This document shows positions 16,785 to 26,535 of a stretch of 42,256 bases of DNA, in pieces. Both the position numbers and the translations under genes were made by a program. The notes under the pieces are model-generated. The model did not search any database and was not told the DNA's origin. It was given only the letters and a program-made list of their open reading frames with translations. How positions within the stretch are numbered: position 1 is the first letter of the stretch; each line of letters begins with the position of its first letter. The stretch spans positions 1-42,256 of the forward strand of contig JAIPJX010000025.1 of assembly GCA_021733945.1 (NCBI GenBank). Reading direction: 5' to 3'. Source of the stretch: Verrucomicrobiota bacterium. GTDB taxonomy: Bacteria > Verrucomicrobiota > Verrucomicrobiia > Limisphaerales > SIBE01.

Positions 16785-17978
16785 ATGGAAACTTTACTGC
16801 TTGGATTCGACCTGCAGGCCACTTCATTCACGGGTGCCGGCGTGGTGGCTCGCAACACGCTGCTCGAACTGCTCGAACGCCCGGATGTCGAACTGATCCT
16901 GCTGCGCGAGCAACGGATCGAACTACGCTCCGACACGGGACAGGATTTGCTGGCTCGCTTCGACAGGCAGCATCGGGAGCTCATGGCGATGGCCGAACAA
17001 AACCCGGGCCGACTCCTGACGCTGAACAATGCCTCAGTGCTGCTCAAGGGGGCCTATCCTTTGTTCAGCCCCGGCAAATCGAAACAGTTTCGCGGCGGGA
17101 GGATCAATCTGCTGAACTTCGTTTTTGAAAACACCGTGTTCTCCGAGGAATGCCTTCGGGAAATGCGCACGCGCTTCGACGGCATCGTGGTTGCCTCGAA
17201 CTGGTGCCGATCCGTGTTGAACGCACGAGGACTCACCAACGTCCGCGTCAACCATCAAACAGTCGATCCCGATATTTTCCACCCCGACCCCGAGCCGGTT
17301 TCCCAGGAACCGTTCACGGTGTTCTCCGGAGGCAAATTCGAGTTTCGCAAGGGTCAGGACATCGTGGCTGCCGCGTTCGCCCGATTTGTGACCCGGCATC
17401 CGGATGCGCGACTCCTGGCTCTGTGGCACAATCCCTGGTACGAAACCATGCTCAAGCAGGACTATTTCCAGGGATTTAAAAATGCCACTTCCCTTCCGCA
17501 ACTCAACAACGGCCAGGTCGACTTTAAATCATGGCTCGTTCAGGCCCACGGAATCCCTGCGGAGAACATCGTTTGCCCTGGCAAGATCGAGAACAAACAG
17601 GTTCCAGATCTCCTCAAACGCTGCTCGGTGGCGGTGTTTCCGAATCGGGCTGAAGGCGGCACGAACATCATCGCCATGGAGGCCATGGCCTGCGGACTCC
17701 CCTGCGTCCTAAGCCGCAACACCGGCCATCTGGATCTCGTCGAAAACGCAAACTGCCTCGTTCTCCAGGAACAGGCCCCGATCCGCGGGGACGCTTCCGG
17801 CACCGAAGGCTGGGGAGAGAGTTCCGTCGACGAATTAATCGATCGGCTTGAGTTCTGTTACACCCATCGCCAGGAACTGCGGGAGATCGGACTGCGGGGA
17901 CATCAGTTTATGCGAAACCGCACCTGGAAAAGGCATGTGGATCGGTTGGTCTCGCTCGCCAGGGGAGATTTCTCCTAA
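16785..17978 (+). CDS. Glycosyltransferase, GT-B fold (GT4-like)
   Basis: The 397-residue protein has the GT4 donor-site motif in AEGGTNIIAMEAMACGLP (the E-x7-E glutamates), preceded by SVAVFPNR and followed by VLSRNTGHLDLV. The N-terminal half includes an early glycine loop, TSFTGAGVVARNTLL. It probably transfers a sugar from a nucleotide-sugar to a surface glycan or LPS; donor and acceptor are unknown. An N-terminal extension to a TTG at 16665 is possible, but the ATG at 16785 gives the natural start of the first beta strand. It is 166 nt after the Usp gene and convergent with the antiporter gene. Confidence 0.82.
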   Translation: METLLLGFDLQATSFTGAGVVARNTLLELLERPDVELILLREQRIELRSDTGQDLLARFDRQHRELMAMAEQNPGRLLTLNNASVLLKGAYPLFSPGKSKQFRGGRINLLNFVFENTVFSEECLREMRTRFDGIVVASNWCRSVLNARGLTNVRVNHQTVDPDIFHPDPEPVSQEPFTVFSGGKFEFRKGQDIVAAAFARFVTRHPDARLLALWHNPWYETMLKQDYFQGFKNATSLPQLNNGQVDFKSWLVQAHGIPAENIVCPGKIENKQVPDLLKRCSVAVFPNRAEGGTNIIAMEAMACGLPCVLSRNTGHLDLVENANCLVLQEQAPIRGDASGTEGWGESSVDELIDRLEFCYTHRQELREIGLRGHQFMRNRTWKRHVDRLVSLARGDFS

Positions 17979-18020
17979 CCGGGAATCCCTCCGGCGATCG
18001 CGAACGCCGAGAGCCGGACC

Positions 18021-18058
18021 ACCGGTTTGAAACCAGGGCCCGGGAGCGCACAACCGGT
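18021..18058. repeat. Short inverted repeat between convergent genes
   Basis: ACCGGTT (18021-18027) is perfectly complementary to AACCGGT (18052-18058) across a 24-nt spacer, in the gap between the stops of the glycosyltransferase and antiporter genes. It could form a weak shared terminator hairpin; no T run follows on either strand. Confidence 0.3.
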
Positions 18059-18065
18059 TCTCAAC

Positions 18066-19577
18066 TCAAACTCCTCCCGATTCACGGAACCAGATCAGGG
18101 TCACCAGGATAAAAACCGGGACCAGAATCGCCACCGAGTAGAGCATGTAACCGAAGAAGCTCGGCATCCGGATGCCACTGCTTTCGGCGATGGACCGCAC
18201 CATAAAATTCGGCGCATTGCCAATGTAGGTGATTGCACCAAAAAACACCGCACCCGCCGAGATGGCCAGGAGAGTGGTGCCGTGAGCCATCAGTTCCGTC
18301 GCGTTCCCCCCCGCAGTGTTGAAAAACACGAGGTACGTCGGCGCATTGTCCAGAAAACTCGACAGGATCCCGGTCAGCCAGAAATACATCGAGTTGATCG
18401 CCACACCGTCATGAGACACCAACTGGATCAAACCCGCCAAATGTCCATGGTCACCCGCCTTGAGGATTGCGATCACCGGAATGATCGTCATGAAAATCCC
18501 GATGAACAACTTGGCCACCTCGACAATCGGAAACCACGAAAACCCGTTGGCCATCCGTCCGGCACGGGGTGTCATCACCCAGGAAAGCCCCGCCAATCCA
18601 AGCAACAGGAAATCGCGGGTGACGTTCTGAAGAGCCAGATGCACCCCGTGCACCGTCGGCAGGTGCGCCTCCGGTTTCCAAATCCCGCTCATCAGCACGG
18701 CAGCCACAACGCCCAGCAGCAGCAGCAGGTTCACTTTTCCTTCAACCCTCAAGGGTTGCCCGTCGCGCTCCTTCGCCTCAGGCTTTGCCTCCTTGCGATA
18801 CAGGAGCGTGTCCCAAACATAAAACACCACCAGAAGGAGGCCGGCCACGAGCATCATCGGCCCAAGCATCATCCGCGTCGGCCAGAAGAAATCGACACCA
18901 AGGAGGAAACCCAGAAACAACGGCGGATCTCCGAGCGGCGAAAGAGAACCGCCCACGTTGGCCACCAGAAAGATGAAGAAGACAATCGCATGCACCCGCT
19001 TGGTCCGACCCTCGTTGGCCCGGATGAACGGCCGGATCATCAGCATGGCGGCTCCGGTCGTTCCCATGACGCTGGCTGCCAGCGTTCCGATCGCGAGCAT
19101 CACCGTGTTCACCATCGGGGTGCCCGCCAGTCGCCCGGTCAGACGCACGCCTCCCGCGATCGTGAACAGGGAGAACAGTAGGATGATAAACGGCAGATAT
19201 TCCTGCAGGACGACATGCAACACCTCGTACAGCGTGACGGAGGCCCCCTGTTGGATCAATTGAGGCACCAGGAAACACAGCGCCCAAAACAGGGAGACTT
19301 TTCCGAAATGATGGTGCCAGAAACGCGGTGCCACCAGCGGCATCAGGGCGATCGACAGCAGGATTCCAACAAACGGGATCCCCCACCAAAGCCCAAGCTC
19401 ACTGCCGTCCAAACCATGCTCCACGCCGCCCGCTTCGCTACCGTGACCGGCTGCTGCTTCCACACTGGAACCGGACGTCGCGCCAGGAGTTGGCTCCGGC
19501 TCCGCGCCGGTTGACAAACAGGAAGCTCCCCATGCCAGAGTCACCGCAAAACTGAACCAGATCATCGTTTTCCGCAT
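18066..19577 (-). CDS. Na+/H+ antiporter-like or citrate-transporter-like membrane protein (CitMHS_2-like)
   Basis: The 503-residue protein has a signal-like first helix (MRKTMIWFSFAVTLAWGASC) and a 40-residue polar, Glu/Gly/His-rich segment likely outside the inner membrane. About 11-12 transmembrane helices follow. Conserved ion-transporter loops are VMGTTGAAMLMIRPFIRAN, NVGGSLSPLGDPPLFLGF and FLDNAPTYLVF, the pattern of the ArsB/NhaD/citrate (IT) superfamily and of PF16980-type proteins annotated as sodium:proton antiporters. The substrate cannot be read from the sequence. The start at 19577 was chosen because AAAGGTGG lies just upstream. Confidence 0.83.
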   Translation of the reverse strand: MRKTMIWFSFAVTLAWGASCLSTGAEPEPTPGATSGSSVEAAAGHGSEAGGVEHGLDGSELGLWWGIPFVGILLSIALMPLVAPRFWHHHFGKVSLFWALCFLVPQLIQQGASVTLYEVLHVVLQEYLPFIILLFSLFTIAGGVRLTGRLAGTPMVNTVMLAIGTLAASVMGTTGAAMLMIRPFIRANEGRTKRVHAIVFFIFLVANVGGSLSPLGDPPLFLGFLLGVDFFWPTRMMLGPMMLVAGLLLVVFYVWDTLLYRKEAKPEAKERDGQPLRVEGKVNLLLLLGVVAAVLMSGIWKPEAHLPTVHGVHLALQNVTRDFLLLGLAGLSWVMTPRAGRMANGFSWFPIVEVAKLFIGIFMTIIPVIAILKAGDHGHLAGLIQLVSHDGVAINSMYFWLTGILSSFLDNAPTYLVFFNTAGGNATELMAHGTTLLAISAGAVFFGAITYIGNAPNFMVRSIAESSGIRMPSFFGYMLYSVAILVPVFILVTLIWFRESGGV

Positions 19578-19705
19578 ACCCACCACCTTTTGCTGGGACA
19601 CGCGGGAATTGCAAGGCAAGATCTAATTCAGTTGACCTCCCGCCGCCACCGGATTCATGCTCCTGCTTCGACCCATTCGGACCAACGTCTTTATCTGATG
19701 ATCCT

Positions 19706-22700
19706 ATGAGATTTCGATCACTCTGTTCCCACCCATCATCGACCAGGCGGGCTGCGGGCTGCTCCCTCCTTTTCGGGTCCCTGCTCCTGCCGCTCCTTCT
19801 GGAGGCCCGCGCCGCAGATCCGTTCGCCGAGGGCGTCCGCCCAACCCAGCCGCTGTCTCCGGTTGAGGAACAGGGTGCTTTTCGTTTGCCGGAAGGGTTT
19901 GAAATCCAGCTGGTGGCATCGGAACCCGACATCCCCAAACCAATGAACATGGCCTTCGACGCCAAGGGACGACTCTGGGTCACGGTCACCCGTGAATACC
20001 CCTTCCCAGTCCCTCTGGGCCAGCCAAGCCGCGACGAGATCGTCATTCTGGAGGACTTCGACGGTTCCGGTCACGCTCGAAAGGTCAGCACGTTCGCCGA
20101 CGGTCTGAACATTCCCATCGGCCTCTACCCCTACGGCAAGGGAGTGATCGCGTGGAGCATCCCAAACATCTGGTATTTCCAGGACACGGACGGAGATGGC
20201 CGGGCGGACAAACGGGACATCCTGTTCGGACCCCTGGGTTGGGAACGGGATACCCACGGCATGAATTCCTCCTTCACGAGGGGCTTCGACGGCTGGCTTT
20301 ACGCAACCCACGGATTCAACAACAACTCGAATGTCCGCGGCCGCGATGGCAGCCAGATCGCGATGAACTCGGGGAATGTGTACCGGATCCGGCTCGACGG
20401 CTCGAGCGTGGAACAATACACCTGGGGCCAGGTCAATCCGTTCGGCCTCTGTTTCGACGCCCTCGGCAATCTTTATTCCGCGGATTGCCACAGTGAACCG
20501 CTCTTTCAATTGCTCCGCGGCGCCTACTATCCGAGCTTCGGCAAACCCCACGACGGACTCGGATTCGGTCCCAGCATGATTTTTCACAGCCACGGTTCGA
20601 CCGCCATTTCAGGTGCCGTCTACTACTCGGATCCCAGCTGGCCCGAGGAATATCAGAACAACCTTTTCACCGGAAACGTCATGACCAGCGTTGTGAACCG
20701 CGATTTCGCGGAATTCTCCGGCTCGACTCCCACCGGCATGGAACGTCCCGACTTCGTCACCACCGGGGATCCCTGGTTCCGTCCGGTCAACCTCCAGCTG
20801 GGCCCTGATGGCGCCCTCTACATCGCCGATTTTTACAACCGCATCATCGGCCACTACGAGGTGCCTCTGAACCATCCGGGCCGCGATCGCGAGCGCGGGA
20901 GGATCTGGAGGGTCATTCACAAAAGCCAGAGGAACTCCGACCCGGAACAAGCCCTGACACTCCCCGATTCCATGACCGGATTGATCGCCGAGCTTGGCAA
21001 TGCCAACCTTACCCGGCGCATGCTGGCCATGAACCAGCTCACCGATGGTTTCGCTCCGGCCGCTGCCGGGCCCCTGCAGGCTGCGTATTCCACCCCCTCG
21101 GCAACACCGCTCCAGAAAATCCATATCCTGTGGAGCCTCTCCAGACTCGGACATCTGGCTCCCGCGATGCTTGAGAACGCTGCCCGCGACCCGGACCGCG
21201 GTGTCCGCACTCATGTGCAGCGAATCCTGTCAGAATCGGGCCCCTGGTCCCCGACCGCCCAACGCCTGGCTCTCACCGGACTCGTGGACTCGGATCCCTC
21301 CGTCAAACGGGCCGCAGCCGATGCCCTGAGTCAGCACCCGGCCTTCAAGCAGGTCGAACCCCTGCTGCACCAATACACCATCGTTCCCGCCACGGACACG
21401 CATCTGAGCCACACGCTGCGCATGGCCCTCCGCAATCAGCTCAAACCCGATGGGGTGCTCGAACGATTGGAACAAGCCCATCTGACATCCAACGATTCGA
21501 GCACGCTTGCGCGAATCGCACTGGGTCTGACATCACCGGCTTCCGGAGCGTTCCTCCTGCATCATCTGCAGTCCCACACGGAAACCGGCCCGTTCCTCCG
21601 CGATTCGCTCTCCCACATCGCCCGTTACCTCCCCGAGTCTGGTCTGGTCGCGCTCATCGAGTTTGCCAGGCAACGGGTATCCGACGACCTGGACCTGCAG
21701 CTGTCCCTGCTGCAATCGATCCAGGCCGGGACGGTTCAACGCGGTGTCGCGCTTCCCGGCGGAGCCCGGGACTGGGGTGCCGATCTGGCGGAAGCGCTCC
21801 TCCAATCGACTGACAGCGCCCGAATTTTCTGGACCAGCCTTCCTCTCGAGGGACGTGACACGACTCCCTCCCCCTGGATCCTCCAAACAAGGAATTCAAG
21901 CGATGGCGATCACACCGCCCGTTTTTTCAGCAGCCTCCCACCCGGGGGCGAGAAGTGGATCGGCCTGCTCCGTTCCAAAGAGTTTCCGATTCCGGAGCAC
22001 CTTGGTTTCTTCATCGCCGGCCACGACGGTTATCCGGACAAACCGCGCCAGAAGAACAACGCGATCCGGCTTCGTGAAGCAGGATCCGGTGCCGTGCTCG
22101 CCGAACAATTTGCACCCCGAAACGACATCGCCCAGAAGGTGGTCTGGGACCTCGGGAAACACGCCGGCAAAAAGGGCTATCTCGAAGTGACCGACGCCGA
22201 CACAGGCGATGCCTACGCATGGCTCGCGGTGGGGCGCTTTGATCTTCCCTCAGCCACCGTGCCCGACATGGGCCCCCGTGAAATCGCCCAGCGCCGGCAG
22301 GCGGCCGCCCAGCTCGTGGCTTCCCTCCGGTTGACCCAGCTTCTACCCGCCATGCGCCGCCTGCTGGAAGACCCGGACAGCGACCTGGACTCCTGTTCCT
22401 CTGCAGCCCGCGCCCTCACCACGCTGAATCCGGGTGATTCAGCGGTGGCCCTCGGCACCCTCATCGCGGATGCGTCGATTCCCAATGCCCTCCGACGTAA
22501 GTTTAGTCAGACGCTCCCCAGTGCCACCCCTTCCGATCATTTCGCCGTACTGAACGAGGCCCTGCGCGTGGCACCGTTTCGGGTTCAGACAAAGATTGCC
22601 CAAAGCCTGGCCGGCAGCTCTGCGGGCGGCACCCTGTTGCTCGACCAGATCGCCGCGTCCCAGGCTTCCCCCCGCCTGCTCCTGGATCGGCAGGTACGCG

Positions 22701-23233
22701 ACCGGTTTTCATCACTGAAACTCGAAGGAGCCGGGGACCGGATCGAAGCGCTCACACGCGGCGTCACACCCCTCCGGGAGGAGATTCAGAAACTCATCGA
22801 CCAACGCCGCCGAGCGTTTCCAACTGCCAGGGCCAACGAATCGGAGGGTGCCCGGATTTTCGGCCAGGCCTGCTCCGCATGCCATCAAATCGACGGCCGC
22901 GGCGGGTTGGTTGGACCGCAGTTGGACGGAATCGGAAACCGCGGACTTGAGCGACTCCTGGAGGATGTGCTCGACCCCAACAGGAATGTGGACCCGGCTT
23001 TTCGCGCCACCATGGTCACCCTCAAGGATGGCGAACTGCAGTCCGGGTTGTTCCGTCGCGAAGAAGGCGCTGTGATGATCTATGCCAACTCCGCCGGTCT
23101 CGAATTCCCGATTCCGAAATCCGACATCGCGCAGAGCCGACAGCTGGACAGTTCGCTCATGCCGGATAACTTCGGCGAGGCTCTGTCCGAAGAACAGCTC
23201 GACGATCTGCTGGCATTCCTGCTCTCCCGATAA
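19706..23233 (+). CDS. PVC-type membrane-bound dehydrogenase/heme-binding c-type cytochrome fusion
   Basis: A 1,175-residue exported protein. A signal peptide (about 1-37, ending LLEARAAD) leads to an N-terminal seven-bladed beta-propeller dehydrogenase-like domain (about 50-400, with DTDGDGRADKRD and LGPDGALYIADFYNRIIGH). Helical HEAT-like repeats follow (about 420-690), then a region with GYLEVTDADTGDAYAWLA. The C-terminal heme domain has CSACH at 1056-1060 and GLVGPQLDGIGNRG. This is the domain order of the PVC heme-binding families (TIGR02604 plus TIGR02603). The substrate is unknown; these proteins are thought to oxidise sugars or polysaccharide fragments in the periplasm. Confidence 0.93.
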   Translation: MRFRSLCSHPSSTRRAAGCSLLFGSLLLPLLLEARAADPFAEGVRPTQPLSPVEEQGAFRLPEGFEIQLVASEPDIPKPMNMAFDAKGRLWVTVTREYPFPVPLGQPSRDEIVILEDFDGSGHARKVSTFADGLNIPIGLYPYGKGVIAWSIPNIWYFQDTDGDGRADKRDILFGPLGWERDTHGMNSSFTRGFDGWLYATHGFNNNSNVRGRDGSQIAMNSGNVYRIRLDGSSVEQYTWGQVNPFGLCFDALGNLYSADCHSEPLFQLLRGAYYPSFGKPHDGLGFGPSMIFHSHGSTAISGAVYYSDPSWPEEYQNNLFTGNVMTSVVNRDFAEFSGSTPTGMERPDFVTTGDPWFRPVNLQLGPDGALYIADFYNRIIGHYEVPLNHPGRDRERGRIWRVIHKSQRNSDPEQALTLPDSMTGLIAELGNANLTRRMLAMNQLTDGFAPAAAGPLQAAYSTPSATPLQKIHILWSLSRLGHLAPAMLENAARDPDRGVRTHVQRILSESGPWSPTAQRLALTGLVDSDPSVKRAAADALSQHPAFKQVEPLLHQYTIVPATDTHLSHTLRMALRNQLKPDGVLERLEQAHLTSNDSSTLARIALGLTSPASGAFLLHHLQSHTETGPFLRDSLSHIARYLPESGLVALIEFARQRVSDDLDLQLSLLQSIQAGTVQRGVALPGGARDWGADLAEALLQSTDSARIFWTSLPLEGRDTTPSPWILQTRNSSDGDHTARFFSSLPPGGEKWIGLLRSKEFPIPEHLGFFIAGHDGYPDKPRQKNNAIRLREAGSGAVLAEQFAPRNDIAQKVVWDLGKHAGKKGYLEVTDADTGDAYAWLAVGRFDLPSATVPDMGPREIAQRRQAAAQLVASLRLTQLLPAMRRLLEDPDSDLDSCSSAARALTTLNPGDSAVALGTLIADASIPNALRRKFSQTLPSATPSDHFAVLNEALRVAPFRVQTKIAQSLAGSSAGGTLLLDQIAASQASPRLLLDRQVRDRFSSLKLEGAGDRIEALTRGVTPLREEIQKLIDQRRRAFPTARANESEGARIFGQACSACHQIDGRGGLVGPQLDGIGNRGLERLLEDVLDPNRNVDPAFRATMVTLKDGELQSGLFRREEGAVMIYANSAGLEFPIPKSDIAQSRQLDSSLMPDNFGEALSEEQLDDLLAFLLSR

Positions 23234-23271
23234 TTCACTCGCCTCCCCGGCGCGGCCTCTTATATTGAGTC

Positions 23272-23751
23272 ATGAATCACATCGGCATTGGATACGACGT
23301 TCACAGACTGGCGGAGGGACGAAAGCTGGTTTTGGGCGGAGTGGAGATCCCCCACAGCAAGGGCTTGGACGGGCACTCGGATGCCGACGTGCTCATGCAC
23401 GCGGTCTGCGACGCGATCCTTGGTGCGATGGGTGAAAAGGATATCGGCCACCTGTTTCCGAACACGGATCCCCGCTGGCACAACGCTCCCAGCCGACTCT
23501 TCTTGAAGGAGGTGGCCCGCCAGGTATCCTTCCACGACGGACGGGTCATCAATGTGGACGCCACGCTGATCGCTGAGGAACCTAAGATCTCCGCTTACAT
23601 AGCGGCCATGAAGGAGAACATTGCCCGGGAGCTGGATCTGAACCCGCGCAGGGTCGGGGTCAAAGCCACCACCAACGAACAAATCGGTTTCATCGGTCGG
23701 GGCGAAGGCATCGCGGCAATGGCGGTCGCCTGCGTGGAACTGCCCAAATAA
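23272..23751 (+). CDS. ispF: 2-C-methyl-D-erythritol 2,4-cyclodiphosphate synthase IspF
   Basis: IspF forms MEcPP in the MEP route to isoprenoids. The 159-residue protein has metal ligands D9 and H11 (GIGYDVHRL) and H43 (ADVLMHAVCDAI), and the conserved HSDAD, KDIGHLFPNTDPRW and KATTNEQIGFIGRGEGI segments. Length is typical of the monofunctional enzyme. It starts 38 nt after the heme-protein gene and is followed after 2 nt by a small conserved gene. Confidence 0.96.
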   Translation: MNHIGIGYDVHRLAEGRKLVLGGVEIPHSKGLDGHSDADVLMHAVCDAILGAMGEKDIGHLFPNTDPRWHNAPSRLFLKEVARQVSFHDGRVINVDATLIAEEPKISAYIAAMKENIARELDLNPRRVGVKATTNEQIGFIGRGEGIAAMAVACVELPK

Positions 23752-23753
23752 TC

Positions 23754-24023
23754 ATGGCAAAAGCAGAAATCAGCTGGAAACGACGGACCGACGAAGGAGA
23801 AAAGCGCGAGGTCTACGTTCAAAAGGTCGGGACTCAATGGAAGTTTTTTAAACGCGCAAAACGCTACGATCAGTGGGCCGCTCTGCCCGAACCTCCCCTC
23901 GAAGACTGGATGGAGCTCCTGGACGCCATCGAACGGCGGATCGCACGTCGCCTGCTGAAACCTGGAGAGGACGTTCGTCTCAAGAAACTGATTCTGGAGA
24001 ATTACCCCGAGACAAAGTTCTGA
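23754..24023 (+). CDS. Small basic protein of unknown function (89 aa)
   Basis: The start ATG lies 2 nt after the ispF stop, so the gene is cotranscribed and likely translationally coupled. The protein is rich in Lys, Arg, Glu and Trp: ISWKRRTDEGEKREVYVQK, then WKFFKRAKRYDQWAALPEPPLEDW, then a helix LLDAIERRIARRLL. No enzymatic motif or membrane segment is seen. The Trp/Arg-rich first half may bind nucleic acid, but that is speculation. The coherent coding pattern and tight spacing support a real gene. Confidence 0.72.
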   Translation: MAKAEISWKRRTDEGEKREVYVQKVGTQWKFFKRAKRYDQWAALPEPPLEDWMELLDAIERRIARRLLKPGEDVRLKKLILENYPETKF

Positions 24024-24250
24024 GGTTCCACTCAAAGAACCGCCCCCGCAGCCCGGGCTGGACCGATGCCCATCCAGCGCCAATCAGTCGCCGACGGTTG
24101 TGTGGAGACAGGAAAACAGCAAACAATGGCTTGATTCCAAGGCCGTAACCAGTTCAAGTGATCCGAACTCAGGCAGACGGTATAAACCAGGGATCAGCAG
24201 AGCGATTTCGATCCCTCCGCAGCAGCGCGGGCTTACGGTGAACAAGAACT

Positions 24251-25588
24251 ATGAGGGCTAGAATAGCAGTTGTAGATGACGAAGCCGCCATCCGCTCGCT
24301 TCTCAAAGCCATGCTGACGAAGGAGAACTACGATGTCACCACCTTCGGAGACGGCGAGAGCCTGTTTCAGGGGTTCGAGACCACCCAGCCGGATGTGATC
24401 CTGCTCGACCTTAAACTGCCCGACGCCGACGGACTGGAGCTGCTGCCTTCTCTCAAACGGCAATGGCCACTCACCGAGGTGATCATCCTGACCGGGCACG
24501 CCTCGCTGGACGCCGCTGTCAGCGCAACCAAACTCGGAGCCTACGATTTTCAAAGGAAACCGTTCGAACACAAATCACTGCTTCTGTCCGTCGAACGGGC
24601 TCTGGACCACAAACAACTGACGGAACAGGCGAGTTCACTGCGTCAAGCCCTCTCGACCATGAGCGGCGGTTCGTCAGCCATCTTCCAGAGCGCCTCCATG
24701 AAAGCCGTCGTGCGCACCGTGGAACGGGTTGCCCCGAGCGAGGCATCGATCCTGATCACCGGAGAAAGCGGTACGGGCAAGGAGGTGATCGCCGATCTGA
24801 TGCACGCCCTGAGCGCACGTTCCAAGGGGCCTTTTATCAAGATCAACTGTGCTGCGCTCCCACGCGAACTGATCGAGAGCGAACTGTTTGGGTCCGTCAA
24901 GGGTGCCTACACGGGCGCGCAGGCCGACCGGGAAGGATTGTTCCGGCAGGCAGAAGGCGGGACCCTGTTGCTGGACGAACTGGCCGAAATGCCCGTCGAC
25001 ACCCAAAGCAAGCTACTCCGCGTGCTGCAGGACAAGGAATACCGGCCCGTGGGCGGTCGATCGGTGTTCAAAGCCGACTGTCGCGTCATTGCGGCCACCA
25101 ATCAGGACGTCGACCTGGCAATCAAGGAGGGGCGCCTCCGTCAGGATCTCTATTACCGGATCGGCACCATTTCGATCAACCTGCCCCCCTTGCGCGAGCG
25201 CAGCGAAGACATCCTGCCCCTGGCCAATACATTCCTCAGGCGATATGCCGCCCAGGCCGGCATCATCATCACCGGCTATTCTCCCGAAGCCGCACAGCTT
25301 CTCAGGAAATACGACTGGCCGGGAAACGTGCGACAACTTCAAAACCAGGTGCAACGGGCTGTCCTCGTGGCTGAATCCAAGATCATCGAAGCGGGCGACC
25401 TTTCGATTGGACTTCCAGCGAGTGAGGAGGAGGGTGCTTCGTTCACGCTTCTGGAGCAAATGGAACGGTCCACCATTGTGCAACTTCTCCAGGAAACCGG
25501 CGGCAACAAGCTCGAAGCAGCCAAACGCCTCGGGATCGGCCGCCAAACCTTGTACAACAAGATCAAGACCTACGGCATCGACGCCTGA
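24251..25588 (+). CDS. NtrC-family sigma-54-dependent response regulator
   Basis: A three-domain activator of 445 residues. The receiver domain (1 to about 120) has phospho-acceptor D53 (ILLDLKLPDADG) and K103 (QRKPFE). The AAA+ domain (about 142-370) has Walker A GESGTGKE (171-178), the sigma-54-contacting loop GAYTGA (218-223; usual form GAFTGA) and Walker B TLLLDE (238-243). The C-terminal Fis-type helix-turn-helix (about 405-443) ends AAKRLGIGRQTLYNKI. No sensor kinase gene is adjacent, so its partner and targets are unknown. It is preceded by a 227-nt gap in which I see no gene. Confidence 0.93.
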   Translation: MRARIAVVDDEAAIRSLLKAMLTKENYDVTTFGDGESLFQGFETTQPDVILLDLKLPDADGLELLPSLKRQWPLTEVIILTGHASLDAAVSATKLGAYDFQRKPFEHKSLLLSVERALDHKQLTEQASSLRQALSTMSGGSSAIFQSASMKAVVRTVERVAPSEASILITGESGTGKEVIADLMHALSARSKGPFIKINCAALPRELIESELFGSVKGAYTGAQADREGLFRQAEGGTLLLDELAEMPVDTQSKLLRVLQDKEYRPVGGRSVFKADCRVIAATNQDVDLAIKEGRLRQDLYYRIGTISINLPPLRERSEDILPLANTFLRRYAAQAGIIITGYSPEAAQLLRKYDWPGNVRQLQNQVQRAVLVAESKIIEAGDLSIGLPASEEEGASFTLLEQMERSTIVQLLQETGGNKLEAAKRLGIGRQTLYNKIKTYGIDA

Positions 25589-25603
25589 TCACCCCAGGAC
25601 CGG

Positions 25604-26416
25604 CTAATCAAACATGTCCAGAGGCCCCAGTTTCCGACGCATCCGCCCATTGCTGGCGATCAGTCGGTAGGCGTGCCTGCCAGCCACCTTGGTTCTAAAA
25701 AACTCGCCCCCCGCCCGTTCCAGGATCAATCCCCCGGCAGCGATGTCCCACAATCGGATCCGCGGTTCCAGATACACGTCAAAACGTCCCGAAGCCACAT
25801 AAACCAAGCCGAGCGCCGCGGCCCCCATGATCCGGACTTTCCGGGCCCGGAGCATCAGGCGCTCCAGGATGGGAATCATCTTCCGAATCGTGCCCGGGTA
25901 TTTGGAAATCCCGACCGAAACCACCGCATCGGAGAGTTTGGCCCGCGGGCTCACCTGGATCTTCCGGCCGTTCAAGCGCGCGGGGCCACCCCGGACCGCC
26001 GTCCACATTTCATCGCAAAACGGGTCATACACCACTCCCACCAGTGTTTCGTAGGGCTCGCCATGACCTTTGGAGCGGCCTGTCGTCCGGGTCTGAAGGG
26101 CGATGGATATGCAGGCATGCGGAATACCAAAGGTGAAGTTGACGGTGCCGTCGATCGGATCCACCACCCAGCGTTCCGAAGAGTTTTCGTTTCCAACCAC
26201 TCCCTCCTCCCCGAGAATCGCGATGGAGGGAAAGGATCGCCGAAGAGCCCGTTCGATCTGATTCTGCGACCGGACGTCGAGCTCAAGCTTGATGTCGTGT
26301 TTATGGTTTTGATTGATGCGTTTGGTCCGGTTCAGGTGCAGACGCATTTGCTGCCCAACGGCGCGGGCGGCGGCCTGGGCCGTTTCGTTGGCGGTTCCTA
26401 GCTGTTTGTCATTCAT
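25604..26416 (-). CDS. Inositol monophosphatase family protein (SuhB-like)
   Basis: The family hydrolyses phosphate esters such as inositol-1-phosphate with Mg2+. All metal-site motifs are in the 270-residue protein: E70-E71 in ILGEEG, D86, D89 and T91 in WVVDPIDGTVNF, and D224 in RLWDIAAGGLILERAGG. Length is normal. The substrate may be inositol phosphate, 3'-phosphoadenosine phosphate or another sugar phosphate; motifs alone do not separate these. It is convergent with the NtrC-type gene and divergent from nnrS. Confidence 0.9.
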   Translation of the reverse strand: MNDKQLGTANETAQAAARAVGQQMRLHLNRTKRINQNHKHDIKLELDVRSQNQIERALRRSFPSIAILGEEGVVGNENSSERWVVDPIDGTVNFTFGIPHACISIALQTRTTGRSKGHGEPYETLVGVVYDPFCDEMWTAVRGGPARLNGRKIQVSPRAKLSDAVVSVGISKYPGTIRKMIPILERLMLRARKVRIMGAAALGLVYVASGRFDVYLEPRIRLWDIAAGGLILERAGGEFFRTKVAGRHAYRLIASNGRMRRKLGPLDMFD

Positions 26417-26535
26417 CGTTACAGGAATGCGAGCGCATCATAAATCCGGGTCGGTCCACAAGGATTAACTGCTGCGCACCTCAAAAATACCATCCACTCA
26501 TCGCGCAGAGACCGGACGGTTTGAACCGTCTCGAA

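Noticed and set aside
18027-19181. A 384-codon plus-strand frame antisense to the antiporter gene
   Set aside because: Composition is dominated by His, Gln, Arg and Pro, with no family motif; the opposite strand encodes a well-formed polytopic membrane protein.
24024-24250. Possible RNA gene or sigma-54 promoter in the gap before the NtrC-type gene
   Set aside because: No cloverleaf, no strong hairpin and no TGGCAC/TTGC pair at the right spacing could be found by eye.
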